Positions 12,211 to 23,513 of a stretch of 64,000 nt of DNA are shown piece by piece. The stretch's first letter is position 1. Every line of letters begins with the position of its first letter. The notes below the pieces were generated by a model. That model had not been told where the DNA came from, did not search any database, and worked only from the letters and a program-made list of their open reading frames with translations. Source of the stretch: Orientallactaga sibirica (lineage: Eukaryota; Chordata; Mammalia; Rodentia; Dipodidae); assembly GCA_036365145.1 (NCBI GenBank), contig JAEOAD010000040.1:9816501-9880500 (forward strand), written 5' to 3'. The position numbers were made by a program, and so were the translations under genes.

Positions 12211-12748
12211 AATTCAAAAATGGGAATTTTTGTTGTCTACTATACTTTACGCCAAAGGAAAAATTATATGGAATAATAATTTAAAAAAATGTAGGAGTTG
12301 TGGATGATGTGTCTTCCAGTGGGTTAAAAAGGATGGGAACTATTGGTGTGTGTGTGTTTGTAGATGTACACACATATGTATAGGTGAATAACAACTAAAC
12401 ATGATACCTTGAAAATACTTGGTAAGCATTCTCCCACTAATTGCATGCCAAGGCTTAATGATTTCTTTGAAAATATTTTATACACTTAGAGCAGGGGACA
12501 TCATATATATATATATATATACAGAAAGTAAAATAAATGAAAAAAATACGTTTGTGTGTATGAATAATATTTCCAGTCAAATAATCCATGTTTTACCTGA
12601 AAATGTTACATAGTTTTCAATTCCACATCTATGAGGAATATGTATAGGGGAGGCTGAGGGCGGGGGAGGGGGGATTTGAATTGCTAGTTACATTATCATC
12701 TATTGGAAGAAAATTTCTATACAGAACAATCTGTAGCACAAACACAGG
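12211..12748. other. Unassigned stretch with (TA)n
   Basis: Contains a short (AT)n array at about 12503-12521 and otherwise AT-rich unique sequence. Confidence 0.45.
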
Positions 12749-12919
12749 GTTTAGATTGTGTAGCTCATATCAAGAAATGGAAACACATAGGAAGATTAAG
12801 AGGGAAGGCACTGATATGCCTTAGGCATATAAACACACTGTTTAGATTATGTAGCTCATATCAAGAACTGGAAACACATAGGAAGATTAAGAGGGAAGGC
12901 ACTGATATGCCTTAGGCAC
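12749..12919. repeat. 91-bp tandem duplication
   Basis: Two direct copies beginning 'gtttagatt' at 12749 and 12840, 91 bp apart. They stay nearly identical through 'gaagattaagagggaaggca' and 'ctgatatgccttaggca', with only a few substitutions. The second copy fades at about 12919. No transposon ends or TSD are seen, so this looks like a segmental tandem duplication. Confidence 0.9.
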
Positions 12920-13167
12920 ACAGATCTAAAGTCACTCGAGTTCACACTGACTTGATCAGTTCGTCCTATATTAATTTAATTGCTAGTAATTACTAAATTT
13001 AAAATCATACTTTATTGTGATCTTTATTGGCATGTATTCTTTAAACAGAATAATGGGTTTATTTTGGTCTTTATTAACATACATTAGTTAAATGCACTAA
13101 TCAGTGCTGTTATGACACTCTCATATGTGTACAGAACGTGTTTCAATCATATCATTAATGAATGCCT
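12920..13167. other. Unassigned stretch
   Basis: AT-rich, nothing recognised. Confidence 0.4.
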
Positions 13168-13180
13168 AAAGAGTATCACA

Positions 13181-13306
13181 CCCGGGAGGCAGAGGTAGGA
13201 GGATCCAGTGAGTTCGAGGCCAACCTGAGACTACATAGTTAATTCCAGGTCAGCCTGGGCCAGAGTGAGACCCTACCTCGCAAAACAAAACAAAACAAAA
13301 CAAAAA
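13181..13306 (+). mobile_element. B1 SINE, 5'-truncated, with 13-bp TSD
   Basis: Begins inside the B1 body at 'cccgggaggcagaggtagga' and ends with (CAAAA)n. It is bounded by identical 13-mers 'aaagagtatcaca' at 13168-13180 and 13307-13319. The low divergence from other B1 copies here suggests a fairly recent insertion. Confidence 0.92.
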
Positions 13307-13319
13307 AAAGAGTATCACA

Positions 13320-14656
13320 TCATGACTTCCCTAAAAATAATTATGAAGTATATTTATTTGGTTGGATAATAACCACCAAAATACTAATAGCAGTTATAGG
13401 AGGATCTAGATAGTGTATTCGATCATTAACTTGATGGAATTTGCAGTTTTACACCTGAATCTAATTAGTATCTCTACAAAGACTGATGGGTTCAGTGATT
13501 AGGATGGAGAAAATTTATCTCACCGAGGAAAATGTTAATATTTGGATGATCGTTCTGGTTGATGTACTTCTGTAATACTTAAAGGAGTTGGAACCAGTGC
13601 AGGGTGTGAGTAATTGAGGTCATTTCTCATAGATTCTACAAGTCCGCAGAGCTCACAGAACCGCTGAGATCCATTTGAGAGGATTGTGGCAAGGCCAGCC
13701 AAGAAAGAGTCCCTCTAATTACGAGAAATTGGGACCGTGAGGCTGTGAGCTCCTCTCAGACGTGCTCAGTCGTGGGAATTAGACAAATGAGATTTAGGAA
13801 TTTTTGATACTGAGGAGTTAAATGGATATATTTTGAGGGGCTTCTCAAGAAATATCTTGTTTAAACTGTATCCCTGAGCAGTCCTCTGACCCCCCCAAAA
13901 AAAAGAAATGTGCAAATTTCATGGAAGAAAACTTCTTTAGTTAGAAAAATTCTGTGTAACAAATTAGGTATTTAAAATGTTTTTATATATTCGAGGCAGC
14001 AAAGAGCGTGTGAATCAATGCAAACATTAATGTCCTTCCTTCCTTTATCCTTCCTAATAGTCACTCTATTGAGCAGTGTCAGGATGGCAGCCATTGTGCT
14101 GGTTATTTAAATATACCTATAAATATAGCAACTCAGGGACGTTCAGGAGTGTTGTGAGAGTGAGGAAATTTATATTTAAAGATGTTAATTAAATTGTACA
14201 ATATCACCATGTTAGCAAATGAGAAAAATTATATCCTCTCCTGCGTAAATTTAGGAACTTTCCAATAAACCATTCCTCTTCATTTTTAACATATATTCTT
14301 TCAGTCCACAAGTGCTCATTGAGTGCCTGGTATCTCTCACACAATAGTCTTGGCACTGAAATCAAGAGGAGTAAAATGCAGTGCCTTTACTTGTGGTTCT
14401 CATAGCTTGGTCGGGGGAATGACCGTATAAACACTTTGGGAAGCATGGTGATTTGACGCTGGCTTCAGCACTGACTTTAGAGAAGCTTGTTCTCTGGGAA
14501 AATAAATTAAGAACATAATGTCATGGAGAAAGATAAGTTCCAAGATACCTATGGCAAATCATCGAAATCTGATACTCAAAAAGAAAGTAGGAAGTAATAT
14601 TATTAAAAAGAGAAAAATTAAACCAAAATTCCATATTTTGTTCTCCTTAAACATTT
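13320..14656. other. Unassigned stretch
   Basis: No recognised repeat or exon. The section 13540-13800 is a little richer in G/C and CpG than its surroundings but has no open frame of note. Confidence 0.4.
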
Positions 14657-14867
14657 ACTTTTTTTTTTTCTTTTCTTTTTTTTTTTTTTTTTTTTTTTTG
14701 GTTTTTTCATTTTTCGGTTTTTCAGTTTTTCAAGGTAAGGTCTCACTCTAGCCCAGGCTGACCTGGAATTCACTATGTAATCTCAGCGTGGCTTTGAACT
14801 CATGGTGATCCTCCTACCTTTGACTCCCAAATGCTGGGATTAAAGACATGCGCCACCACGCCCAGCT
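14657..14867 (-). mobile_element. B1 SINE, full length
   Basis: Minus-strand B1 with a long T-rich tail (about 14657-14699), body 'tagcccaggctgacctggaa' and head complement ending 'ccaccacgcccagct'. Confidence 0.9.
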
Positions 14868-14950
14868 AATTTTTTTTTTTTTATAAACCACTTGGAGATC
14901 AATTTTCTTTATATTTTAAGTCTATATACACAAAAAAATTAGAGTTAACT

Positions 14951-14964
14951 CTTTTTTTCAATAT

Positions 14965-15003
<39 letters not shown>

Positions 15004-15157
15004 TTTGAGAGAGAGAGAGAGAAGCCGATAGTGAGAGAAATGGAATGAGTGCACCAGGCCTCCAGCCACTGCAAACAAACTCCTGATGTGTCATCTGTCT
15101 TTATGTGGGTGCTGTGGCATCCAATTTGGCTCTTTGGCTAAGCCACATCTGTAGCCC
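14951..15157 (-). mobile_element. tRNA-derived SINE, type I, with (ATTT)n tail
   Basis: Minus-strand copy. The tail has expanded into a long (ATTT)n array at 14962-15006, followed by a GA-rich segment and core. The head is eroded ('gctaagccacatctgtagccc'). Confidence 0.82.
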
Positions 15158-16053
15158 AACAATTATCTCTTACTGAAAATTTTGTAATAGAATGTTAAAA
15201 TTTTCTGGGGGATAAATGTCAAAGAAAAGTTTAGCTTGATTCAAGCTATACATCCTGATCAATAGATTCTTTGTAGATGACACACATTTCTGAAGCATTA
15301 GTTCTGAACTTATATTCTGTGGTCCACAAAAAAAAAAAAAATAGCTTTCAGAAATACCATGTTCTTCATTTTATAATAGCTCATTTAGCCATAAAGATAT
15401 AACTCCAAATCTTTTACTCTGCTGAGATAATGAAGAATTTAATTATCCTTTGTCTTTTCTTCTTTATATGAAAAACTGAGCACATCTGATTGTCAAGCTG
15501 TAAAAAGTGAAGGAAAATCAGGAGAGAAACTGTCAAGTTCTCAAGTGACGAGAGAACACATGACGAAGGGCATGAATGATTGACATGGGGAGAAGTGATG
15601 ATTTGGTTCACATCATTGAGTATGCGTTGAAAAAGTAATTATGTCACCAAAAATGTAACTGTATTGTTGCCCTTATGTAGGAAAATGCTGAGCTAAGTCT
15701 GTTACTGTCCTTAACCCAAGAACAATCTGTGTTACATGACATGGTATCAGATATTCAAAGAACATGGAAATGAAACTGTCACAACTTTTAAAAAGATTTA
15801 ACTAAACAATGTTTGTCCATCTGCTCCATCAATGTCTATCAACCCAAAAGACAATTTGCTTGTAGAGAGCACAGTTTATTTGTTGGGATCTACATAAAAT
15901 ATAACCAAACATGTGTGAGACTTGAGAACAGAAGTTGTTTTTTTATATATATACATTATGCTTGCCATAAAAAGTTTCAACATTTTACTTGTAAGAACAC
16001 TCTGAAATGAATGGGCATGGAAAGAAAGCTGAGATGCATGTGGACATTTGGGG
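15158..16053. other. Unassigned stretch
   Basis: AT-rich, no recognised feature. A run of 13 A lies near 15329. Confidence 0.4.
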
Positions 16054-16243
16054 AGTTATTATTTTAATCTCTTCTATTCCATCTTCTTTTGCTAGAACAG
16101 AATATAATGCAGTGAAAAAATTTACAAAGAAAAAAAGTGATTTATTTGGCTTATGAATCTGTGTTTGAAAATTAGAGGATCCTGGCATCTGGAAAAAGTC
16201 CTTCATCCCAAGCTGTATCATGAAGGGAGGTCCAGGTGTTTTG
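16054..16243 (-). mobile_element. MaLR LTR, left half (split by insertion)
   Basis: Complement of an ERVL-MaLR LTR: 'ttttgctagaacagaatata' and 'gtgatttatttggcttatg'. It stops abruptly at the solo LTR that follows. The matching other half resumes at 16887. Confidence 0.62.
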
Positions 16244-16886
16244 GGGTTCAATGTCACACAAGTAAGACCATCGACTCACAGAATGTGAGGCAAAGTTTTA
16301 TTGGGTAAAAAGAAAGAAAAGAATATAAAAGTTAGTTCACACCAGGACTACACCTAGAGTTCAGGTCCTCGAGACGTAGCATTGCACTGTTTGGTGTGTC
16401 AGCTGTGATTGGAAATAACCACAGTATGTTCATAGAAAAAAAAAAAAAAAAAAACAACAGGACGGGAATTAAGCCATAGATCACAATTTACATTCTTAGA
16501 AGATTATAGGGAAGAAGAAGAAGAAGAAGAAAAAAAAACAGAATGAACCTGTGAACAGGTCTGTTGGTCAGTTACGTGAAGCGCCCGGGGGGTATGAGGT
16601 AGGCCTGCTCTGTTTATCTGCCCGTAAGGACTTTACACAACCATGCAGGCCCTGGGTAATGCTATTGAGACCAGAACATCCTGCTTATCTCCCATCACCA
16701 CCTGGTCAAGTTATCTCCCATCCCCACCTGTTCCAGCAAGTGTTTCATCCCATTCTTTTATGAGCTCTTACGAGGACGTGACTTCTATTTTTCTCTAAGC
16801 TTGATGTAAAGACATAATAACATTTTGCCCTTTTTACAAAGGGAGAACGTGTAGAATAGAAAGTTTGAGGGGCAGAGCTGGGTTCA
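16244..16886 (-). mobile_element. ERV solo LTR inserted in a MaLR LTR
   Basis: About 0.64 kb. Read on the minus strand it has LTR organisation: a U3-like region with a duplicated 20-mer, a 'cataaaag' TATA-like box, then (complement of 'ttttattggg') an AATAAA polyadenylation signal about 50 bp before the 3' end. No gag, pol or env sequence accompanies it. A 7-bp direct repeat 'gggttca' lies at 16244-16250 and 16880-16886. It may be the target-site duplication, but the implied ends are not canonical TG...CA, so the ends are approximate. Family not identified. Confidence 0.6.
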
Positions 16887-17045
16887 CTCTGCGACCCATG
16901 ACCTCACAGTAATGAGTCCCTTCCACAATCATTACATTGATCCAGCTCTAAGGATGGGATAGGCACCACCTTCCAACAATATTGCCTTGGGGATTAGAAC
17001 TCCGACTTGAATATTCTGGGGATACAGTAAACTCTAGCCAATCTG
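16887..17045 (-). mobile_element. MaLR LTR, right half
   Basis: Continuation of the interrupted LTR: 'catgacctcacagtaatgag', 'caatattgccttggggatta' and 'actccgacttgaatattctg' are standard MaLR (complement) blocks. Confidence 0.65.
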
Positions 17046-18207
17046 ATTATAATCCCCAATGCTTTTGTATGACCAAGATAAAGGATTTTTCTAGGTAAAT
17101 GTAAAATGATAAACAAAAATTAAGATAAAATAATGTAAAATTATTATTCAGGTCTTTTGAAAATATACAAACTCTAACTGTCAAAGCTCTTCTGGTGTGG
17201 GGAGGTGATATGAGGAACTTACAGGAAATGAAGAGCTGATCAATTTCCCATAGACAATGGAAAGTTCACACTTAATGGTAACGCCACCACAATAACAACT
17301 TGCATTGTAGTTCCTTGCCTACAGTCCATGGCTGAAAGGCGGAGAAGAAATACTTCTTCTTAGATTAAAAATTTCAAACTTTAAAATTGACTTTTAACAT
17401 TTATAATAGAAAAAAATTATAATAATTTTTGGGGAAAATTTTTTAGATTTTTTGTTTTTATTTTTGTTTTTCTGGAAGCCTTATAACAGTATTCTAGGAT
17501 GATGTGGTTTCCTCTTAATGTTGGCTTTATCATTGAGCTCAATACAAAGTATATTTAATATACAATGTATCAGGGTCATGCCCACCATTATAATGTATTA
17601 TGATTATTTAGTACTAGACATATTAACTCAGGGTTACCACATAATGGATACAATAAGTAGATTGATCTGATGACTGGATTCTGTGGTTGGATACCAGGGG
17701 AAGTTCTACAAAAGTGCTTGGAGTAAGAGTTAAATAAATGGAGAGTCATGTATATAACGATATTTAGAAAGAAACAAAAAGGATTAGGGGTGTACATACT
17801 GAGCTGTCCAGAGACATAATGCTGGGACCTGCCAGACTGTCAGCATTGTAGCATGAAGGATGGTCGAATGAGTGGCCATAACAGGGAAGGAAAAAGAGGT
17901 TGGCATGGGCTCACTCGATACCATGTACTTGTGCAGTCAGGAATCAGTCCCACAATAACTCCACTAATCTGGCTACATGTGGGGTAAAGCTTGTGTTTAA
18001 CATGCACAAGTCTCCAGAATCAGCCCAAACACAAAACTCAACAGAAAGAGAAAGCAAATAAACAGCTGATCACAAATAAGCAGTGTTGATAAAGCTGTAA
18101 ACACAACAGTAAGATGTAATATAACTCCATTCTCTTGTCACAAGGATTGCCATGTCTTCTACCTTGTGTATAGAAGTTATCAAATGCTCATTATAAAAAT
18201 GAAATAA
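17046..18207. other. Unassigned stretch
   Basis: No gene recognised. The part 17800-18000 has an LTR-like flavour ('caatcccacaataactccac'-type text) but cannot be assigned with confidence. Confidence 0.35.
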
Positions 18208-18402
18208 GCCGGGTGTGGGGGTACATGTCTTTAATCCCAGCACTCAGGAGGCAGAGATAGGAGGATCTCTGTGAGTTCGAGGCCACCCTGAGAGTGAATT
18301 CCAGGTCAGCCTGGGCCAGTGTGAGACCCTACCTTGAAAAACCAAAAAAAAAAAAAAATAAAAAAAAAAAAAATAAAAATAAATAAATAAATAAATAAAT
18401 AA
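18208..18402 (+). mobile_element. B1 SINE, full length
   Basis: Starts at 'gccgggtgtggggg' and contains 'tttaatcccagcactcagga', the body and 'gaccctaccttg', followed by an A-rich tail that grades into (AAAT)n. Confidence 0.93.
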
Positions 18403-18681
18403 AATTTTACATTTATATAATGCGTTGCTTGAGTAATTATAAATATCATATTATAATAACATGATGGACACTTATAAATAACCAAAATTCTTGCATTTAC
18501 TTGCATATCCCAGAATATAGCATCTTTTCTCATTTAGACATTCAGTCCATTTAAGTGCAAAAAGATGTTTTTCTCTTGTTATCTTAAGATTTATGGGAAA
18601 TTTCAGAGTCTCCTACTGAAAACTAGGTTCAAGGGTACCATTTTATTTCCATCTTCCATTATGTTATGAATTAAATTTCCC

Positions 18682-18682
<1 letters not shown>

Positions 18683-18714
<32 letters not shown>
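18683..18714. repeat. (TG)n microsatellite
   Basis: Perfect array of about 16 units, followed by degenerate TG/CA sequence to about 18736. Confidence 0.95.
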
Positions 18715-18715
<1 letters not shown>

Positions 18716-18736
18716 ATGCACACATGTGTGTATGTG

Positions 18737-20177
18737 GTGTTTTATATGGGAAGGAGCACAGATTAAGATAAGGGGTGAAAATCAGCTTCAGGTGGATGTC
18801 TTTGCTCTGGCTAGCCTAGGGGGATCTTCAGACAGTAGCAACGATAATGGCACAGTTTTCAACTTAAAATGATGTCATCATATGAACAGGAGAAACAATT
18901 TGCTTCATCTTGCCATACTCTTCAGTGTAAGGATACATAGGAGAATGTTTTTGTGCATCATTACCCAAAATGGGAACAACCCAACCCCTGAAGTTTCATG
19001 TAGAATTCATATTCATATTCATATTCATATTCATATTCTTTAGTAGAGAGAGGAGCTTCTGGGAGCGGGTGCTGTCTCCTACATCCTGGTAGAACCATGC
19101 AACTTTTCCACTTCTGGTTTGATTGGTTTTCTCTATAATCTTGTGATGCTTCTGTGTTTCTAGAATGCATTGTCTTCTCCCAAATTTCAAGACTACCTAG
19201 CAGGTTATTAATTACTTCCTCTCTTTTAAAAAAATTTTTCTAAAACATCCCACCATCTATTCTGCTGGATTTTAAAGCAAGCCACTTCTGTGTTAAAACC
19301 AATTAATAGGAGCCAAACTAATGATACTGGAATTTTGTCCCCAGAGGTTTTATTGTTTAGAACTGATTTTACTTTCAAACCAATGATGGTACATTAGTTC
19401 AAATGCAGTCATCAAAAAAATCTGTGATATTTAACTTTAAAAAGGCATGCTATTTTAAAAAGCTCTACAGTATGAATGCATCTCTAAATCACTGTGCGGT
19501 TATTTTCCAGACAGCCCGGCCTGAGGTAATTAGTTTTGCTTCTCTTTGTGAAATCCATTGAGATCAGGCCAGTGGATAATGCATGTGAATCTGAAAATCT
19601 TCTTCACGTTCATTTTTAAGCAACACTCCACAATAGCAAGTTGTTTTTGGCTTCGTGTCCAATAGGCATGAGCCACACTGGGGCCCAGGGTTCCTGACCT
19701 TGGCTCTCTTTGCTGGAGGAAGTGAACCCGGTTCTGACAGGTTGTTTTAATTTTTCAGCTTTTATTCCTGTTAGGTATACTTTGATATTTCCACTTCATT
19801 AGTTGAACTTGAGTCTTCGTAAGGCAGATTGAAATCAAATTTCACTTTGTTGGAACTATAACCCCTTTTCCATCATCCGTGAGATTCCAAGATTCTCTCT
19901 GTAAGTTTATCAGTATGGAAAATGGTCACAAAAGCAAATGAGATGGGGAGGAATGACTGAGGTGGCACCATTTGTGTCTTAAGATAATATTGACTGTATT
20001 TAATGACCTTGTTTGAGAAGAAAACACTTGGTAAAGATCCTGATAAAGTCTCAGTAGTGATTTCTTCATCATTTCCTCAAAGCGGCCTGATAGGTCTCCT
20101 TCAAATAACTCATGAGAAGTCAAGGTGAATTTTTGTAAATTGAAACTGGTAATGATTCAGTAATTTTATTATAATTG
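18737..20177. other. Repeat-poor block, possible conserved element
   Basis: Apart from a hexamer repeat at 19005-19039, no repeat is recognised. The section 19490-19745 has balanced composition without low complexity. It includes 'gaggtaattagttttgcttc', which contains the homeodomain-type core TAATTA-like sequence 'gtaattag'. I list it as a candidate conserved non-coding element only. Confidence 0.35.
19005..19039. repeat. (ATTCAT)n short hexamer array
   Basis: About six units of attcat. On the minus strand this reads as alternating Glu-Tyr or Met-Asn codons, which explains two spurious open frames at 18961-19190. Confidence 0.92.
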
Positions 20178-20471
20178 ACTTTATTTATTTATTTATTTAA
20201 TTTATTTATTTATTTATTTATTTTGTTTTTTGGAGAGAGACACAGAGAGAGAGACAGACAGAGAGGGAGAGGGAGACAGACAGAGATGGGCGCACCAGCA
20301 GTCTCTCAGCTGCTGTGAATGAAATCCAAATGCGTGCGCCCCCTTGTGGTCAAGTGTGCATCCCGCCCTTGCATCACTTTGCATGTGGCTAAAGGTGGAA
20401 CCTGGAGATTGGACCCCGGTTCTTAGGCTTAGCAAGCAGGCGCCTTAACCACTAAGCCATCTCTCCAGCCC
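20178..20471 (-). mobile_element. tRNA-derived SINE, type II
   Basis: Minus-strand copy with a (TTTA)n tail at 20178-20222, GA-rich segment, 'gcgcccccttgtggtcaagtg' insert and intact head complement ending 'catctctccagccct'. Confidence 0.92.
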
Positions 20472-20537
20472 TATTTTTAAATTTTTATTATAATTGATTA
20501 ATACAATTGATTGTTAGTACAGTTACATAACTACTTT

Positions 20538-20789
20538 TTTTTTTTTTTTTTTTTTTTTGGGAGAGAGTCAGAGAGAGGGAGACAGATAGAAGGATAGAGA
20601 ATGGGCATGCCAGCAGCATCTCAGCCACCATGAACTAATTCCAGACACATCTGCCCCCTTGTGGGCAAGTACAGCATTGCACCCTTGCATCACTTAATGT
20701 CTGGCTAAACATGGGACCTGGAGAATCAAAGGGGTGTTCTTAGGCTTAGCAGGCAGGCACCTTAACTACTAAGCCATCTCTCCAGCCCT
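20538..20789 (-). mobile_element. tRNA-derived SINE, type II, with 11-bp TSD
   Basis: Minus-strand copy with pure poly(T) tail. Identical 11-mers 'ataactacttt' flank it at 20527-20537 and 20790-20800. It landed only 66 bp from the preceding SINE, in the same orientation. Confidence 0.92.
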
Positions 20790-20800
20790 ATAACTACTTT

Positions 20801-21719
20801 CTTATTCATATTTTCTGGTCATTTAATGAAAAATGCTTATTGAGACTTAAGTGCTAGATAAATACAAATAAATAAAATTAATAATTTTTATGGTTGTAGA
20901 TAGGTATACAACTCAATAAATCCTCTTTTACTATACCTTTTGCTTAGTTTAGAATTTTTTTTAGGAAAGAAAATGTTTCTTCACTATCCTTCCAGCTTCC
21001 ATCCTATGAAAGCAGAACAGCAGAGCAGCTGTTTCATGACCTAAGCAGTGGGGCAGCAGAGAAGGTGGTGTTAGTCCAGAACTCTAAGCTTGGTGTTTAT
21101 GCCAAGTGCTTATCCCAGGAGGAACACTCGTTACTTTACCATACGTCTTAGCAAATCCAGACAGTTTTTCTCTAATATTCTCCATAGAGGCACCTAAAAA
21201 CACAAGTTGTAGAATATGACTGATAATTTATCCTCATTTTCTACATTCTCTGATAAGGGGAAATAATTACTCGAAGCACAATTCTTTAGTGAAAATAAAG
21301 AATATGAGCCTTTTTATAGGTCATATGCCATCTGTAGTACATGGGAAAACCAAGCAGAAGTTTGGAACAAGGAACTTCACTGCACACCACTCTGAGAAAT
21401 AATGACATAAAGGACACATTTTGACCCCAGAGAGCTATATTCTAAGAAATAGCTTTGATTTCAGAGCTTTTTACATTTATGAAAACTTCTGAACTTTGTG
21501 TAGAGTTCTGTATCTCTCAAGGTCAGCAAGCTGTGTTTTATCAAGAAGCATGATTCTAAGACACATACATTGAAATTGAGACTGATCACGTTCTGCTACT
21601 GAGAAAGAAGAATGGGAAACATTTATATTGTAGACATCACTGATTCTTTCAGGACACGTTATGATCCAGATTGCAGCAACAGAAGTGAACAGGGAAAACA
21701 GGATAACAGGCATTGCTCC
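20801..21719. other. Unassigned stretch
   Basis: Mixed-composition unique DNA, no gene recognised. Confidence 0.4.
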
Positions 21720-21775
21720 TTGTGGGAGTTTGAATAAATATCCCCAATAGATTCAAGAGTATTATTGACTATACT
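21720..21775 (+). mobile_element. MaLR 5' LTR remnant
   Basis: 'tgtgggagtttgaataaata' followed by 'agattcaagagtattattga' matches the start of the LTR at 22792 ('gtagttggaataaataccct...gattcaggagttttat'). Only the first 55 bp or so survive before internal-type sequence begins. Confidence 0.6.
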
Positions 21776-22791
21776 GATGAGTGTTTGAAAACGCTCCGTG
21801 CCGAGATAACTGCATTTGGAGTTGGGTTATGAACTTGCTAAGGTAAAGGAAAGACTGCAAAAAAGCCTTGTTAGACCTGGGCTTCTGGCATAAGAGCTGC
21901 CTGTGTTCTGCTGCACAGGCCCAGAGAGTGTGATCAAGGTTACACGGGCCATGGGCTGATGTGCTTGGCTAAAGACATAGGACTGAGAACTTTAAGGTTT
22001 TAAAATAGAAAGAACTCAAGCATGTTTAAAATTACTGGTACAGAGACTGGTTGCTGAAGCTGCTATTGTCAAACGCATTCACAATTTTAAGAAAGACAGC
22101 CCAACTACTTTACATTAAAACAATGGAAAGGATGCCTGAGGAAAGACTATGATAGACATGCAAACTCTTTTGGAAAAGTGTTGACTGGATAAGGAACCTA
22201 CTTTTCAAGGTTATGATTTGTTTTTTCCCTGACTTAAGAGTATGGCTGTGTCATGCATACCTGGTGTTGGGTTCAAAGGCATGAGAAATGCATGGAGGGG
22301 CAAGGTGCTCACAGTTCCAGTAGCCACTGTGAGATGTGGCATGAAGCAGGGTCTAATGACCCTGAGAGGACAGCAAAGCCATTGGAAGATGGACTGTGGT
22401 TTATGTGGAGACCTGAAGATGTCTGGATATGCCAGGACTGTGCAAGGGCTACCATGGAAGTTGTTTGCTAGGGATGGAAATTATCTTGCTATTCAGCCCA
22501 CCTGGAGGGGTAGATTTGGAAAATCCAGAGACTCCTCATTAGTCACTGGTTATATTGGACTTTGACTGCAGATTTCTGATGTTTGCTCGATGGTTGTTGA
22601 TTTTTCATTGTCCCAGTCTCTCCTTGCTATGTCTTATAGAAGTTTAAAATGTTTACTCTGTGCCTTTATATGTTTGATTTTATAGGACTCACAGCTAAGG
22701 ACTAGCCTAAATTTCAGGTAAGACTCAATTTGTCCTCAACTCAAGATGCAATGTGAAATGGTTACAAATCTATTGGGGGACAGGGGCAGAA
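21776..22791 (+). mobile_element. MaLR internal sequence
   Basis: About 1 kb lying between two related LTR starts. It contains blocks I associate with rodent MaLR internal regions: 'agaaagacagcccaactact', 'gaagatggactgtggtttat', 'tctattgggggacaggggca'. MaLR internals usually lack working retroviral genes. The 107-codon frame at 22242-22565 shows no retroviral domain and is treated as incidental. Confidence 0.6.
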
Positions 22792-23215
22792 TGCAGTAGT
22801 TGGAATAAATACCCTGTATGGATTCAGGAGTTTTATTTAAAGCTTCTTGAATTTCCATATGGATGACTGGAGGAGGTGTCACTGTGGGTGGATGCTAGGT
22901 CCAGCCCTAAATGTGTTTGGAGTAGATCCTAGGGGCCAGCCCTAAGGTGTATGTCTGCGGGGCTGTGGGGGTGTATTTGGAATTCCAGTCTGAAGATATG
23001 CAAATTGTTTTTGAGCTTTGCCTGGGGTTCTAGAAGTATGCCTGCTTCAGATGCTGGTCTGGCTTGTGGCTTTTTCTCTTGGCTTGGACCTGTTAAAATG
23101 GGCCAGTTTCTTCTGCCATTCTGGAACTTCCCTTCAGTCTTCAACAAATACCTTCTTCTCATAAACTATTTCTGGTCTGGAGGTTCATCCCAGAAACCTC
23201 ACACTGTCTGCTATA
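22792..23215 (+). mobile_element. MaLR 3' LTR
   Basis: Starts like the fragment at 21720 and runs through 'gccagccctaaggtgtatgt', 'cttctgccattctggaactt' and 'cttctcataaactatttctg' towards the polyadenylation region. With the two preceding entries it forms a 5'-deleted LTR-internal-LTR element of about 1.5 kb. Confidence 0.58.
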
Positions 23216-23358
23216 CTCATGAAATATCAAGGCGACTGATGAGACTAAATTCTGCAAGACCATCAGACAGGGATTATTAAATTCTTTTCTAATTCAAACA
23301 GGTATGTTCCTGACCAAGTTTGTAAGTGGGAGCTTTCTGAAGGTGCAAGCACAGAAAC

Positions 23359-23360
<2 letters not shown>

Positions 23361-23391
<31 letters not shown>
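23361..23391. repeat. (GA)n microsatellite
   Basis: Array of about 15 GA units. Confidence 0.93.
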
Positions 23392-23400
23392 TCCAAGCAG

Positions 23401-23513
23401 GCCACATTAATCCTTACTGAGCTGTCCTCACCTTGGAAGATCACAAGTTCAAGGTCATCCTGATTGGCAGCATGTTTGAGCCCAACCTGGGCTATGCACT
23501 GAGCCCTGGCCTG
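23401..23513 (+). mobile_element. Degenerate B1-like SINE
   Basis: 'cttggaagatcacaagttca' followed by 'aggtcatcctgattggc' and 'caacctgggctatgcactga' follows the B1 body order, with heavy divergence. Confidence 0.45.

Noticed and set aside
22242..22565. 107-codon plus-strand open frame
   Set aside because: Falls within MaLR internal sequence. It has no retroviral motif and overlaps another open frame in a different phase.
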